From SAR86 cluster bacterium (lineage in GTDB: Bacteria > Pseudomonadota > Gammaproteobacteria > Pseudomonadales > Azotimanducaceae), in the NCBI GenBank assembly GCA_013204195.1, contig JABMOJ010000422.1, forward strand, positions 1 through 5,217: a stretch of DNA of 5,217 nt, given 5' to 3'. The notes beneath the pieces were generated by a model. It worked only from the letters and a program-made list of their open reading frames with translations. It made no database searches and was not told the origin of the DNA. Of the stretch, positions 1 to 5,217 are shown piece by piece. Numbering within the stretch: position 1 is the first letter of the stretch; each line of letters begins with the position of its first letter. A program made the position numbers and the translations under genes.

Positions 1-459
1 ACCACGACGTTTCTTGCCCGTGCGGTCATCACCGTCATCGCCCTTACCGTCTCGGCCTTTGCCTTCTTTGTCTTTATCTTTGCCTTCACCGCGCGCAGCA
101 TCTTCCACCTGACGCTTGAATTCATCGATGAGTTTTTCCAAACCACCCAGGGATTTGATCTTTTCGAGTTCCTCGGCCGTCAAGGATTTTTCAAACTCGC
201 GACGCAAATACTCATCGGGAATCATCGCCGTCAGCATTCCTGACAGGTCTTCGAGACCCTTGAAGTAAGTGCCGAAAGCGCGATCGAATTTATCGTAGTG
301 GCGCTCGTCTTTGACGAGAGCCATTCGACTCAGGTAATAGAATTCATCAATATCCGCATAAACAAGCCGGGCCTTGAGAATATCCAGCAGGTGCAGCAGT
401 TCTGTGATGGAAACTGGCACCCGGGCATTTTTCAATGCCAGGAAAAAGTTGATCAACAT
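1..459 (-). CDS. VWA domain (CoxE-like) protein, N-terminal part, cut by window edge
   Basis: The reading frame is open from an ATG at 459 to the left edge, giving the first 153 residues. It begins MLINFFLALKNARVPVSITE and has a mostly helical N-terminal region (about residues 1-120) typical of the VWA/CoxE-like proteins encoded next to MoxR ATPases. From about residue 124 to the edge comes a linker made almost only of G, K, D, E and R, with one T. In this family such a linker precedes the C-terminal von Willebrand A metal-binding domain, which would lie outside the window, so no MIDAS motif can be checked. The ATG lies six bases after the moxR stop, with an AAAGG-like ribosome site inside the end of moxR, so the two genes are almost surely co-transcribed. 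Family knowledge: MoxR-VWA pairs act as chaperone-like assembly or activation machines. The assignment rests on the N-terminal sequence and the neighbour; the substrate is unknown. Confidence 0.8.
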   Translation of the reverse strand, partial: MLINFFLALKNARVPVSITELLHLLDILKARLVYADIDEFYYLSRMALVKDERHYDKFDRAFGTYFKGLEDLSGMLTAMIPDEYLRREFEKSLTAEELEKIKSLGGLEKLIDEFKRQVEDAARGEGKDKDKEGKGRDGKGDDGDDRTGKKRRG

Positions 460-465
460 AGTTGC

Positions 466-1338
466 TTAACCTTTCTGTGGGCCACTGCCGCCAGTGTTTT
501 GCTGACGACGGTTCATAAACGCTAATCGCTCAAGTAACTGCACATCCTGCTCATTTTTAACCAGCGCGCCGTACAGCGGCGGAATCGCTTTCGAGGTGTC
601 CCGATTACGCAGAATTTCCTCGGGAATATCGTCTGCCATTAACAGCTTCAACCAGTCAATCAGCTCGGAAGTCGACGGCTTCTTCTTCAAGCCTGGCACC
701 TTGCGCACGTCAAAGAAAATCTCCATGGCTTCCTTAACCAGGTCCTGCTTGATTTTGGGGTAATGGACATCAACAATTTCCTGCATGGTGGCGCGATCAG
801 GGAACTGAATGTAGTGGAAGAAACACCGACGCAGAAACGCATCAGGCAATTCCTTTTCGTTGTTACTGGTAATCACGATCACAGGCCGGTGCTTGGCGAC
901 GACGGTTTCGCCAGTTTCATAGACGTGAAATTGCATTTTATCAATTTCGAGCAGCAGGTCATTTGGGAACTCAATGTCGGCCTTATCAATTTCATCAATC
1001 AGCAGCACACATTTTTTGTCGCTGGTGAAGGCCTCCCAGAGCTTGCCTTTGGCAATGTAGTTATTAATGTCATGGACGCGCTCGTCGCCGAGTTGCGAGT
1101 CCCGCAGGCGGGATACGGCATCGTATTCATACAAGCCCTGCTGCGCTTTGGTGGTGGACTTCACGTGCCAGGCAATTAATTCCATGCCCAGCGAGGCAGC
1201 AATCTCTTCCGCCAGCATGGTCTTCCCTGTACCCGGCTCACCCTTGATGAGCAAGGGCCGCTCAAGGATGACGGCAGCATTAACTGCCATCTGTAGTTCG
1301 TCGGTGGCGATATACGTCGTAGTGCTGGAAAATTTCAT
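466..1338 (-). CDS. MoxR-family AAA+ ATPase
   Basis: A 290-residue AAA+ ATPase of the MoxR class, close to the usual family length of about 280. With the ATG at 1338 the protein begins MKFSSTTTYIATDELQMAVN. Walker A is GEPGTGKT at residues 33-40, Walker B is VLLIDEID at 111-118, sensor 1 is ITSNN at 156-160, arginines R170-R171 in FLRRC are the likely arginine finger, and PSTSELIDW (221-229) lies in the C-terminal helical lid near sensor 2. The frame stays open to an ATG at 1470, but those 44 extra residues do not look like this family and overlap the putative promoter, so the 1338 start is preferred even though its Shine-Dalgarno is weak. MoxR proteins form rings that use ATP to remodel or help insert cofactors into partners, usually with a VWA protein such as the one encoded six bases downstream. 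The cytoplasmic location and ATPase activity are secure; the substrate is not visible. Confidence 0.95.
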   Translation of the reverse strand: MKFSSTTTYIATDELQMAVNAAVILERPLLIKGEPGTGKTMLAEEIAASLGMELIAWHVKSTTKAQQGLYEYDAVSRLRDSQLGDERVHDINNYIAKGKLWEAFTSDKKCVLLIDEIDKADIEFPNDLLLEIDKMQFHVYETGETVVAKHRPVIVITSNNEKELPDAFLRRCFFHYIQFPDRATMQEIVDVHYPKIKQDLVKEAMEIFFDVRKVPGLKKKPSTSELIDWLKLLMADDIPEEILRNRDTSKAIPPLYGALVKNEQDVQLLERLAFMNRRQQNTGGSGPQKG

Positions 1339-1382
1339 ATGATAGTGACCAATTAGTAACCAAGGAAATGATGCGAAGAAAG

Positions 1383-1410
1383 ATTGATTTTCTGACTCAT
1401 GCGAATCAAT
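1383..1410. repeat. Dyad-symmetric element in the moxR leader
   Basis: A perfect 7-base inverted repeat, ATTGATT at 1383-1389 and AATCAAT at 1404-1410, has a 14-base spacer. The spacer contains the near-palindrome TGACTCA at 1393-1399, almost exactly on the same centre. The element lies 45-72 bases upstream of the chosen moxR ATG and just downstream of the putative promoter. It could be a binding site for a dimeric regulator or a leader hairpin. The symmetry is seen directly; any function is inference. Confidence 0.4.
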
Positions 1411-1441
1411 TAGGCGTTTCTTATTAACATAACAGCCTCTT

Positions 1442-1470
1442 ACTGTAATTTGGTCGGCGGCACATATCAA
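1442..1470 (-). promoter_or_regulatory. Putative sigma-70 promoter for moxR-VWA
   Basis: Read on the minus strand, TTGATA (1470-1465, five of six matches to TTGACA) is followed after exactly 17 bases by TACAGT (1447-1442, four of six matches to TATAAT). Transcription would begin near 1435, leaving a leader of roughly 97 bases before the moxR ATG at 1338. Its position in the only large gap before the moxR-VWA pair fits a promoter. Box matches of this quality also arise by chance, so the call is moderate. Confidence 0.4.
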
Positions 1471-1525
1471 GGGGGCCTCTGATTAAGTCTTTATTTTCGC
1501 CCAAGCAAGCCTCGGCACGGTTTCG

Positions 1526-1553
1526 AAAAACGCGGCCAGGCCTTAAATCCGCG
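1526..1553 (-). terminator. Possible Rho-independent terminator after the recR-rnd-ycgL-ycgN unit
   Basis: On the minus strand CGCGG (1553-1549) and CCGCG (1535-1531) form a five-base GC stem around a 13-base loop containing AGGCCT, followed directly by TTTTT (1530-1526). It sits about 170 bases past the stop of the small membrane-protein gene and before the putative moxR promoter, where a terminator separating the two units would be expected. The stem is short and the loop large, so it may be weak or incidental. Confidence 0.3.
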
Positions 1554-1725
1554 CATTCTCAAGTTTCCGGCTAACTCGGCAAGTGCCTCGTCGGCCCCTA
1601 AAAACAGGCCTTCAACCGGATTTCTCAAGCACCCTGAAGCAGCACAACCACTGAACATTCATAAAATTGATGAGCATTCATGAAAGCCGATGTTACCCAA
1701 GGCCGACTGCTCATATAGAGAAAGC

Positions 1726-2073
1726 TTAAGGCGTCCCAGTTCGACGCCAAAACAATAACCGCAGTGTCAAACCAATCAGCATGACAAACAGACTGAACAA
1801 TAACACCAGCCCGCCTTGCAGGCCGCCCTTGGCACCCTCTAGCAGCAGATCCATGATCAGCACGACACTCGCCGGTGCCATAAACTGGTGGGACTCACCG
1901 GCATACCAGGGAGTGAAGATCAGCACCACCACGATGCCCCGCGCCAGATCACGCCAGCCACGGTGCCGCAGAAATGATGTCATTTTCCACCAGACAACGC
2001 TGCAACCCAAGCCTGCCAGCACGTAGACACACCAAGCGATTAGATATTCGTATTGATGGATGATTTCAGCCAT
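1726..2073 (-). CDS. Small integral membrane protein of unknown function
   Basis: A 115-residue protein, strongly hydrophobic, with about three to four predicted membrane segments: roughly residues 10-29, 45-57, 66-79 and 86-108. Basic residues between the first two (KMTSFLRHRGWRDLAR) and at the C-terminus (RLLFWRRTGTP) suggest those parts face the cytoplasm. Between segments 2 and 3 the stretch TPWYAGESHQFMAPASVV stands out and resembles a conserved core I recall from uncharacterised gammaproteobacterial membrane proteins. It has no cleavable signal peptide and no catalytic motif I recognise. The ATG at 2073 follows AGGG at a somewhat long spacing. It begins 41 bases after the ycgN stop and is probably the last gene of the recR-led unit. 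That it is a real gene is well supported by its composition and position; its function is not known to me. Confidence 0.78.
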   Translation of the reverse strand: MAEIIHQYEYLIAWCVYVLAGLGCSVVWWKMTSFLRHRGWRDLARGIVVVLIFTPWYAGESHQFMAPASVVLIMDLLLEGAKGGLQGGLVLLFSLFVMLIGLTLRLLFWRRTGTP

Positions 2074-2114
2074 GTCGGATTAACCCTGATCCTTACACTT
2101 GATACCGGGGCGGC

Positions 2115-2558
2115 TTATTGCTCAACCCAGCGAACAATATACTCTTGATGACTATCGGGATGAACACTGCGTTCATCGACGACCTTGCCGGTGACCGCAA
2201 TGCCGGCTGCCTGAACCGAGGCCTTATCTCCCGACACTAACGGGTGCCAGTCATAGAGATCCTTGCCCTCGGCGATCAGCCGATAAGCGCATGTATTCGG
2301 TAGCCAAGCAAACTCGTCAACCCGCTCCGGGGTGAGCAGCACACACTCAGGAACATTCACATTACGTTGAGAATAGTCAGAGCATTGGCATTTGTCTTGG
2401 TCTAGATAGCGACAGACGATGGACGTGTAATGCACCTCGCCCGTGTCCTCATCTTCCAATTTGTGCATGCAGCAGCGCGCGCAGCCATCACATAGAGACT
2501 CCCATTCGGGATTGCTCATTTCACTCAAGGTCTTGGTTTGCCAGAATGGCAGGCTCAC
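2115..2558 (-). CDS. ycgN: YcgN family (UPF0260) cysteine-cluster protein
   Basis: A 147-residue protein matching YcgN, close to the E. coli length (about 150). It starts [20 protein letters not shown] and has the signature CDGCARCC at residues 23-30 (CxxCxxCC), which places it in the YkgJ-like family of proposed zinc- or iron-sulphur-binding proteins. Further cysteines are at 49, 57, 59, 72 and 90, making nine in all, and the conserved blocks [17 protein letters not shown] (85-101) and DWHPLVSG (103-110) follow. The start is a GTG at 2558 whose GTGA overlaps the ycgL stop by four bases, so translation is probably coupled. In E. coli ycgL and ycgN are also near each other, which supports a shared but undefined role. 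No biochemical activity can be read from the sequence; metal binding is inferred from the cysteine pattern. Confidence 0.95.
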   Translation of the reverse strand: MSLPFWQTKTLSEMSNPEWESLCDGCARCCMHKLEDEDTGEVHYTSIVCRYLDQDKCQCSDYSQRNVNVPECVLLTPERVDEFAWLPNTCAYRLIAEGKDLYDWHPLVSGDKASVQAAGIAVTGKVVDERSVHPDSHQEYIVRWVEQ

Positions 2559-2812
2559 TTGCTGTTACCAAACTGGTAAAGCAAGGGCGGCAACTGCACG
2601 TGGTAGCCATGGGTTTCGAGATTAGCCATGATCACCACCGGATCCTGTTGCGCCATGCGTCGAGTCTCGTGAAGCTTAAAACTCAAGGTCACTGACGGCT
2701 CACCAAATTGCGCGAGCAAGTCCTCTGGCACACGGGCCAGGCCTTCCGCTCGATTCACATACACGAACAGGCCAGATTTTTTTGAACTCTTGTAAACGTC
2801 ACACAGTACCAA
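2555..2812 (-). CDS. ycgL: YcgL domain protein
   Basis: An 85-residue protein matching the YcgL family of Gammaproteobacteria. Family hallmarks are visible: [18 protein letters not shown] near the N-terminus (E. coli has CVIYRSSKRDQTYLYV), [13 protein letters not shown] at about residues 27-39, and GYHVQLPP at about residues 69-76, corresponding to GYYLQLPP in E. coli. It is shorter than the E. coli protein (about 108 residues) because it lacks an N-terminal extension and most of the tail. The start is a TTG at 2812, chosen because GGAG at 2822-2819 lies six bases upstream and no in-frame ATG exists. It begins ten bases after the rnd stop and overlaps ycgN by four bases. YcgL is a small fold of unknown function; in E. 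coli it has been linked to cell-division phenotypes, but nothing here shows its role. Confidence 0.93.
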   Translation of the reverse strand: MVLCDVYKSSKKSGLFVYVNRAEGLARVPEDLLAQFGEPSVTLSFKLHETRRMAQQDPVVIMANLETHGYHVQLPPLLYQFGNSK

Positions 2813-2818
2813 GTGGAT

Positions 2819-2822
2819 CTCC
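2819..2822 (-). promoter_or_regulatory. Ribosome binding site fixing the TTG start of ycgL
   Basis: GGAG directly follows the rnd TAG stop (read TAGGGAG on the minus strand) and is six bases from the TTG at 2812. No in-frame ATG or GTG lies near, so this site is the main evidence for the start codon. Confidence 0.7.
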
Positions 2823-3944
2823 CTAGCGCGCCAGCAGCGCGATTAACTCGTCGCCAATCACGGTCTTGCGCCAGCCGCACAGGGCTTCTGGCAATTGATA
2901 TTGGCCCGAATCCATACCCGAGCGTAAAATCTGCTCTAGATGGCGCCGGCGGGCAAGCATTTCTGGTGCGATATTCACCGACTCGGCAGTCTCCGCCACC
3001 TTCAACTTGAGTTGTTTCATGAGACTGTTGCTCACTGGCACACTGTCTACATCGCTAATCACATCGCGCTCGGCGGTGGGGATATCTCGAGCACGGGTCA
3101 CCAACTGGATCAGCTCGTCACCAAACTGACGCACCTGGCGGGACGACAGCGTCGTATGTGTATGCAGCCCGCCGACATCCAGGAAGTCCAGCTGCGCAAC
3201 CTCGATCAACGACTTCTCATCAATCACTCGATTTCTGGGGACGTCTAACTCACGGGCCTTAACCTCACGCCAGGCGCATAAGGTCTTCACCAGGTACAGA
3301 CTCTCCTGATTCAGTTTCGCCATGCCTTTCAGCCGTTGATAGGCGATCTGCGGATCCACGTCCGTTGAGATGCTCGTTGTCATACCGGCGCATTCCTCAT
3401 GAACCCATGACAGTTTGCCTTGCGTCTCGAGCGCAACGACCTGCTTGCGATAGATATCCAATAGATGAATAACGTCCAGCGCGGCATATTCCAATTGCGA
3501 TTGGGTCAGGGGCCGCTGCAACCAGTCGGAGCGGGTTTCTTCTTTGCTAATTTGTAGGTCCAGGAAATGTGCGACCAGCTTCTGGTAGCCAATAGAGAAG
3601 CTGATACCCAGAGCCGCAGCGGCAACCTGGGAATCAAATAAGGGGCTCGGCAAAGCCTCGAGCACATGATGAAAGACTTCCAGGTCTTCCGAGCAGGCAT
3701 GAAACACCTTGATCACGGCTTCATCTTCAAGCAGGTCCGCAATGGGACCCAGTTCTGTGACTTCCAGCGGATCAATCAGGTAACAATGGCTGCCGTCGTA
3801 TATCTGAATCAAGCCAACAATAGGATAATAGGTGTTGAAGCGAGCGAATTCCGTATCAATCGCTACGGCATCGGCCTGGCGAACCAGGTTGATCACTTCT
3901 TCCAGCCTTCGGGGGGAGTCTACAATTTCAAAGTCTACAGTCAT
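2823..3944 (-). CDS. rnd: Ribonuclease D
   Basis: A 373-residue 3'-to-5' exoribonuclease, nearly the same length as E. coli RNase D (375). The DEDDy catalytic set is complete: D30 and E32 in AIDTEF (Exo I), D87 in HACSEDLEVF (Exo II), and Y153 and D157 in EYAALDV (Exo III). An HRDC domain follows at about residues 208-288 (core around ESLYLVKTLCAWREVKARELD), and a second HRDC-like helical region fills the C-terminus, as in the E. coli structure. RNase D trims 3' ends of tRNA precursors and other small stable RNAs in the cytoplasm. Its ATG at 3944 shares a base with the recR stop (TAATG), which implies termination-reinitiation coupling, and ycgL starts ten bases after its TAG. Placement directly behind recR differs from E. 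coli, where the two are far apart. All key residues are present and the gene looks fully functional. Confidence 0.97.
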   Translation of the reverse strand: MTVDFEIVDSPRRLEEVINLVRQADAVAIDTEFARFNTYYPIVGLIQIYDGSHCYLIDPLEVTELGPIADLLEDEAVIKVFHACSEDLEVFHHVLEALPSPLFDSQVAAAALGISFSIGYQKLVAHFLDLQISKEETRSDWLQRPLTQSQLEYAALDVIHLLDIYRKQVVALETQGKLSWVHEECAGMTTSISTDVDPQIAYQRLKGMAKLNQESLYLVKTLCAWREVKARELDVPRNRVIDEKSLIEVAQLDFLDVGGLHTHTTLSSRQVRQFGDELIQLVTRARDIPTAERDVISDVDSVPVSNSLMKQLKLKVAETAESVNIAPEMLARRRHLEQILRSGMDSGQYQLPEALCGWRKTVIGDELIALLAR

Positions 3945-4537
3945 TAAATCAGTTTTCTTCCTGCTAGGGCATGGGACAATGTACCACCATCAACAAACTC
4001 CAGCTCACCGCCAAGCGGTATTCCATGAGCAATTCTTGACACCTTAACATCGAGGGGCTTAAGGCTTTCCGCAATATAATGCGCCGTTGCTTCGCCTTCT
4101 ACGGTAGATCCAATCGCGAGTATGACCTCAGTCACGCCCGCCTCGCAGCGCTGTATCAACTGCGCCACGCCAATTTCTTCCGGGCCAATGCCGTCTAGTG
4201 GCGACAGCGTACCCATCAGGACAAAATAACCGCCCTGATAACCCGCTGTATGCTCTATTGCGATCACATCAGCGGGATTTTCAACGATACAGACCACTGA
4301 ATGGTCGCGGCGGGGATTGCTGCAAATCTCACAACGGGGCGTTTCGGTAAAATTTCGGCAGACATCACAATGAACAACCTTGTCCATGGCATCAAGTAGA
4401 CGACCAGACAGATGCCGACCACCAACACGATCATGCTCCAGCAGGTGCAACACCATGCGCTGGGCCGTCTTGGGGCCAACGCCCGGCAAGCAACGCAGGG
4501 CGTCAGCTAGTTGTTCAATGACAGGAATTTGGTTCAT
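3944..4537 (-). CDS. recR: Recombination mediator protein RecR
   Basis: A 197-residue RecR, close to the E. coli length of 201. The N-terminal helix-hairpin-helix is at about residues 10-33 ([20 protein letters not shown]). The four-cysteine zinc finger uses C57, C60, C69 and C72. The Toprim domain follows, with [15 protein letters not shown] at 81-95 (E85 acidic residue) and [12 protein letters not shown] at 109-120, and the C-terminal block [20 protein letters not shown] is intact. RecR works with RecO (and RecF) to load RecA on SSB-coated single-stranded DNA at gaps, in the RecF pathway. The ATG at 4537 has only a GA-rich upstream region (GAGAGAGTGGG) as a ribosome site. It lies about 200 bases downstream of ybaB, a wider gap than is usual for this pair, and overlaps rnd by one base at TAATG. 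Confidence 0.98.
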   Translation of the reverse strand: MNQIPVIEQLADALRCLPGVGPKTAQRMVLHLLEHDRVGGRHLSGRLLDAMDKVVHCDVCRNFTETPRCEICSNPRRDHSVVCIVENPADVIAIEHTAGYQGGYFVLMGTLSPLDGIGPEEIGVAQLIQRCEAGVTEVILAIGSTVEGEATAHYIAESLKPLDVKVSRIAHGIPLGGELEFVDGGTLSHALAGRKLI

Positions 4538-4562
4538 CCCACTCTCTCACACTTATTCATTA

Positions 4563-4592
4563 ACTAACTCAGTCTTGTTGAAATTGTGTCAA
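4563..4592 (-). promoter_or_regulatory. Candidate promoter for recR
   Basis: On the minus strand a perfect TTGACA lies at 4592-4587. The best -10 at a normal distance is GTTAGT (4568-4563, 18-base spacer), which matches only three of six consensus bases. If used, transcription would start about 20 bases upstream of the recR ATG. The perfect -35 within a 200-base gap is suggestive; the poor -10 keeps confidence low unless an activator helps. Confidence 0.3.
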
Positions 4593-4597
4593 TCACC

Positions 4598-4627
4598 CAG
4601 CAGCACACTCTGATTCACTGGCTGCTG
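4598..4627. repeat. Inverted repeat just upstream of the recR TTGACA box
   Basis: CAGCAGC at 4598-4604 and GCTGCTG at 4621-4627 are exact reverse complements with a 16-base spacer. The element ends five bases before the TTGACA box in transcription direction. No T-run follows on either strand, so it is not an intrinsic terminator; a regulator site or an RNA hairpin in dnaX-ybaB read-through transcript are both possible. Confidence 0.35.
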
Positions 4628-4665
4628 TGCTTAGCCTAATTAACGCGCGGCGCTGCGGTCTAAAT

Positions 4666-4696
4666 GCACTTGAATAGAAGCGCTCATTAAAAGTGC
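4666..4696. repeat. Inverted repeat in the ybaB-recR gap
   Basis: GCACTT at 4666-4671 and AAGTGC at 4691-4696 are exact reverse complements around a 19-base loop that itself contains AGCGCT. It lies about 45 bases after the ybaB stop. Neither strand has a proper T-tract after the stem, so a terminator role is doubtful. It may reduce or mark read-through from ybaB into recR. Confidence 0.25.
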
Positions 4697-4739
4697 TTAA
4701 TCAAGAGTCGCCATTTAAAACCGAATCAGCAACCCGACC

Positions 4740-5069
4740 TTAAAAAGGAAGTTTAAATCCCGCTGGCAATGACATACACCCGGTCAAGGCTGACATCTTG
4801 TCCTTCTGGTTATTTTCAACTCGTCGCACTGCGTCATTGACGGCGGCGGCGAGCAAATCTTCCAAAATTTCTTTATCTTCGGTCAACAGGCTGGGGTCGA
4901 TCTGGACGCGTTTGACATCATGCCGGCCGGTCATCACCACTTTCACCATGCCAGCGCCCGACTCACCGGTGACCTCGGCCTTCGCCAATTGCGCTTGAAT
5001 ATCCTGCACTTTTTCCTGCATTTGCTGGGCTTGTTTCATCAAGCCATCCAGCCCGCCTTTCATGGTCAT
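4740..5069 (-). CDS. ybaB: YbaB/EbfC family nucleoid-associated protein
   Basis: A 109-residue protein, the same length as E. coli YbaB. It begins [20 protein letters not shown] and keeps the family core [13 protein letters not shown], the block [26 protein letters not shown] and the end AGFKLPF. The family forms small dimers with a central sheet and projecting helices that bind DNA without strong sequence preference and act on nucleoid organisation and gene expression. Two ATGs are close (5069 and 5063); 5069 is chosen because AGGAGA lies six bases upstream and because it aligns with the E. coli start. The longer open frame from 5135 lies inside dnaX and is not used. The start follows the dnaX stop by one base, so the pair is co-transcribed and probably coupled, as in most Proteobacteria where the order dnaX-ybaB-recR is conserved. 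Confidence 0.97.
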   Translation of the reverse strand: MTMKGGLDGLMKQAQQMQEKVQDIQAQLAKAEVTGESGAGMVKVVMTGRHDVKRVQIDPSLLTEDKEILEDLLAAAVNDAVRRVENNQKDKMSALTGCMSLPAGFKLPF

Positions 5070-5070
5070 A

Positions 5071-5217
5071 CTAGTCTCCTGACTGGTTTCGCGGCATGAT
5101 CGTCTCGCGGTCCAGTGTACCATCAAAATTATCAATCAACTGTTTGAGCTTTGCATCACTGTCGATGGCGACGACCGCCATGGCCAGACGCTCATCACGC
5201 TGGCGCTGCGCAACCTC
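5071..5217 (-). CDS. dnaX: DNA polymerase III subunit tau (DnaX), C-terminal end only
   Basis: The last 48 codons and TAG stop of a gene that enters from the right edge. The peptide reads [20 protein letters not shown] and continues to [14 protein letters not shown]. This looks like the end of tau domain V, where proteobacterial DnaX proteins have a helix followed by a short strand pattern ending in a charge-rich tail. The full tau is the clamp-loader subunit that ties the polymerase III cores together and contacts the DnaB helicase; the ATPase domains and any gamma-producing frameshift site are outside the window. Identification rests mainly on its position immediately before ybaB and recR, a highly conserved order, with the sequence pattern as support. 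Confidence 0.85.
   Translation of the reverse strand, partial: EVAQRQRDERLAMAVVAIDSDAKLKQLIDNFDGTLDRETIMPRNQSGD
5075..5080 (-). promoter_or_regulatory. Shine-Dalgarno of ybaB
   Basis: AGGAGA on the minus strand, inside the last codons of dnaX. Its distance of about five to six bases to the ATG at 5069 favours that start over the ATG at 5063. Confidence 0.75.

Larger units (their letters stand above)
1339..1725. other. 387-base gap between the membrane-protein gene and moxR
   Basis: No convincing gene is seen here. The gap holds, in minus-strand order, a pair of direct repeats CATTCAT at 1675-1681 and 1656-1662 (19 bases apart), a possible terminator at 1526-1553, a putative promoter at 1442-1470 flanked by two copies of AGAGGC (1480-1475 and 1440-1435, exactly 40 bases apart), and the dyad at 1383-1410. 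A 55-codon ATG frame runs from 1658 to 1491 on the minus strand but lacks a ribosome site and is treated only as a finding. No tRNA or recognisable structured RNA was seen. Confidence 0.6.

Noticed and set aside
763..1179. 138-codon plus-strand open frame opposite moxR
   Set aside because: It lies entirely antisense to the strongly supported AAA+ gene, has no recognisable domain, and is a shadow frame.
1339..1470. 44-residue N-terminal extension of the MoxR protein from an ATG at 1470
   Set aside because: The extra residues do not resemble MoxR proteins, which start near MKF, and the extension overlaps the putative promoter; no good ribosome site precedes 1470.
1526..1553. Strong terminator claim for the hairpin before moxR
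   Set aside because: The stem has only five base pairs and a 13-base loop, so it is kept only as a low-confidence terminator.
2940..3248. 102-codon plus-strand open frame opposite rnd
   Set aside because: Antisense to intact RNase D and without family features; other plus-strand frames at 3666-3947 and 4380-4613 are rejected for the same reason.
5070..5135. Longer YbaB start at 5135
   Set aside because: These 22 codons overlap the dnaX end, do not match the family, and the AGGAGA site fits the ATG at 5069 instead.
1..5217. Mobile element, phage, CRISPR or defence island
   Set aside because: No transposase, integrase, regular repeat array or toxin-antitoxin-like pair was seen, and the gene order is mainly conserved housekeeping genes on one strand.

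Overview
The window is an ordinary chromosomal segment of a gammaproteobacterium with mid-range base composition. Every supported gene lies on the minus strand, so the genes are read from the right edge to the left. The evidence for the group is the dnaX-ybaB-recR block together with YcgL and YcgN, two small families typical of Gammaproteobacteria, all closely resembling their Escherichia coli counterparts as I remember them. The linkage recR-rnd-ycgL-ycgN, followed by a small membrane protein and a MoxR/VWA pair, suggests a marine Pseudomonas/Cellvibrio/Marinobacter-like lineage. That placement is inference from gene order and is not firm.

Right part (5217 down to 4540): the last 48 codons of dnaX (DNA polymerase III tau subunit) end one base before ybaB/ebfC, a nucleoid-associated protein with a strong Shine-Dalgarno. 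A gap of about 200 bases follows. It holds two inverted repeats and a perfect TTGACA box, so recR may have its own promoter instead of depending only on dnaX-ybaB read-through.

Middle part (4537 down to 1726): recR (recombination mediator), rnd (RNase D), ycgL, ycgN and a 115-residue membrane protein form a tight unit. recR and rnd overlap by one base (TAATG), ycgL starts at a TTG ten bases after rnd, and ycgN starts at a GTG overlapping the ycgL stop by four bases (GTGA). Two consecutive non-ATG starts and the overlaps suggest translational coupling.

Left part (1725 down to 1): a 387-base gap carries a weak terminator-like hairpin, a plausible sigma-70 promoter and a 28-base dyad element in the leader. 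It precedes a MoxR-type AAA+ ATPase gene and, six bases further on, a VWA/CoxE-like gene cut by the left edge. MoxR and VWA proteins usually act together as a chaperone-like pair that matures or activates a partner; the partner cannot be identified here.

I see no mobile element, CRISPR array, tRNA or rRNA, and no clear new system. The most useful leads are the regulatory structure before moxR, the separate recR control region, and the coupled recR-rnd-ycgL-ycgN-membrane-protein unit containing three poorly characterised proteins.
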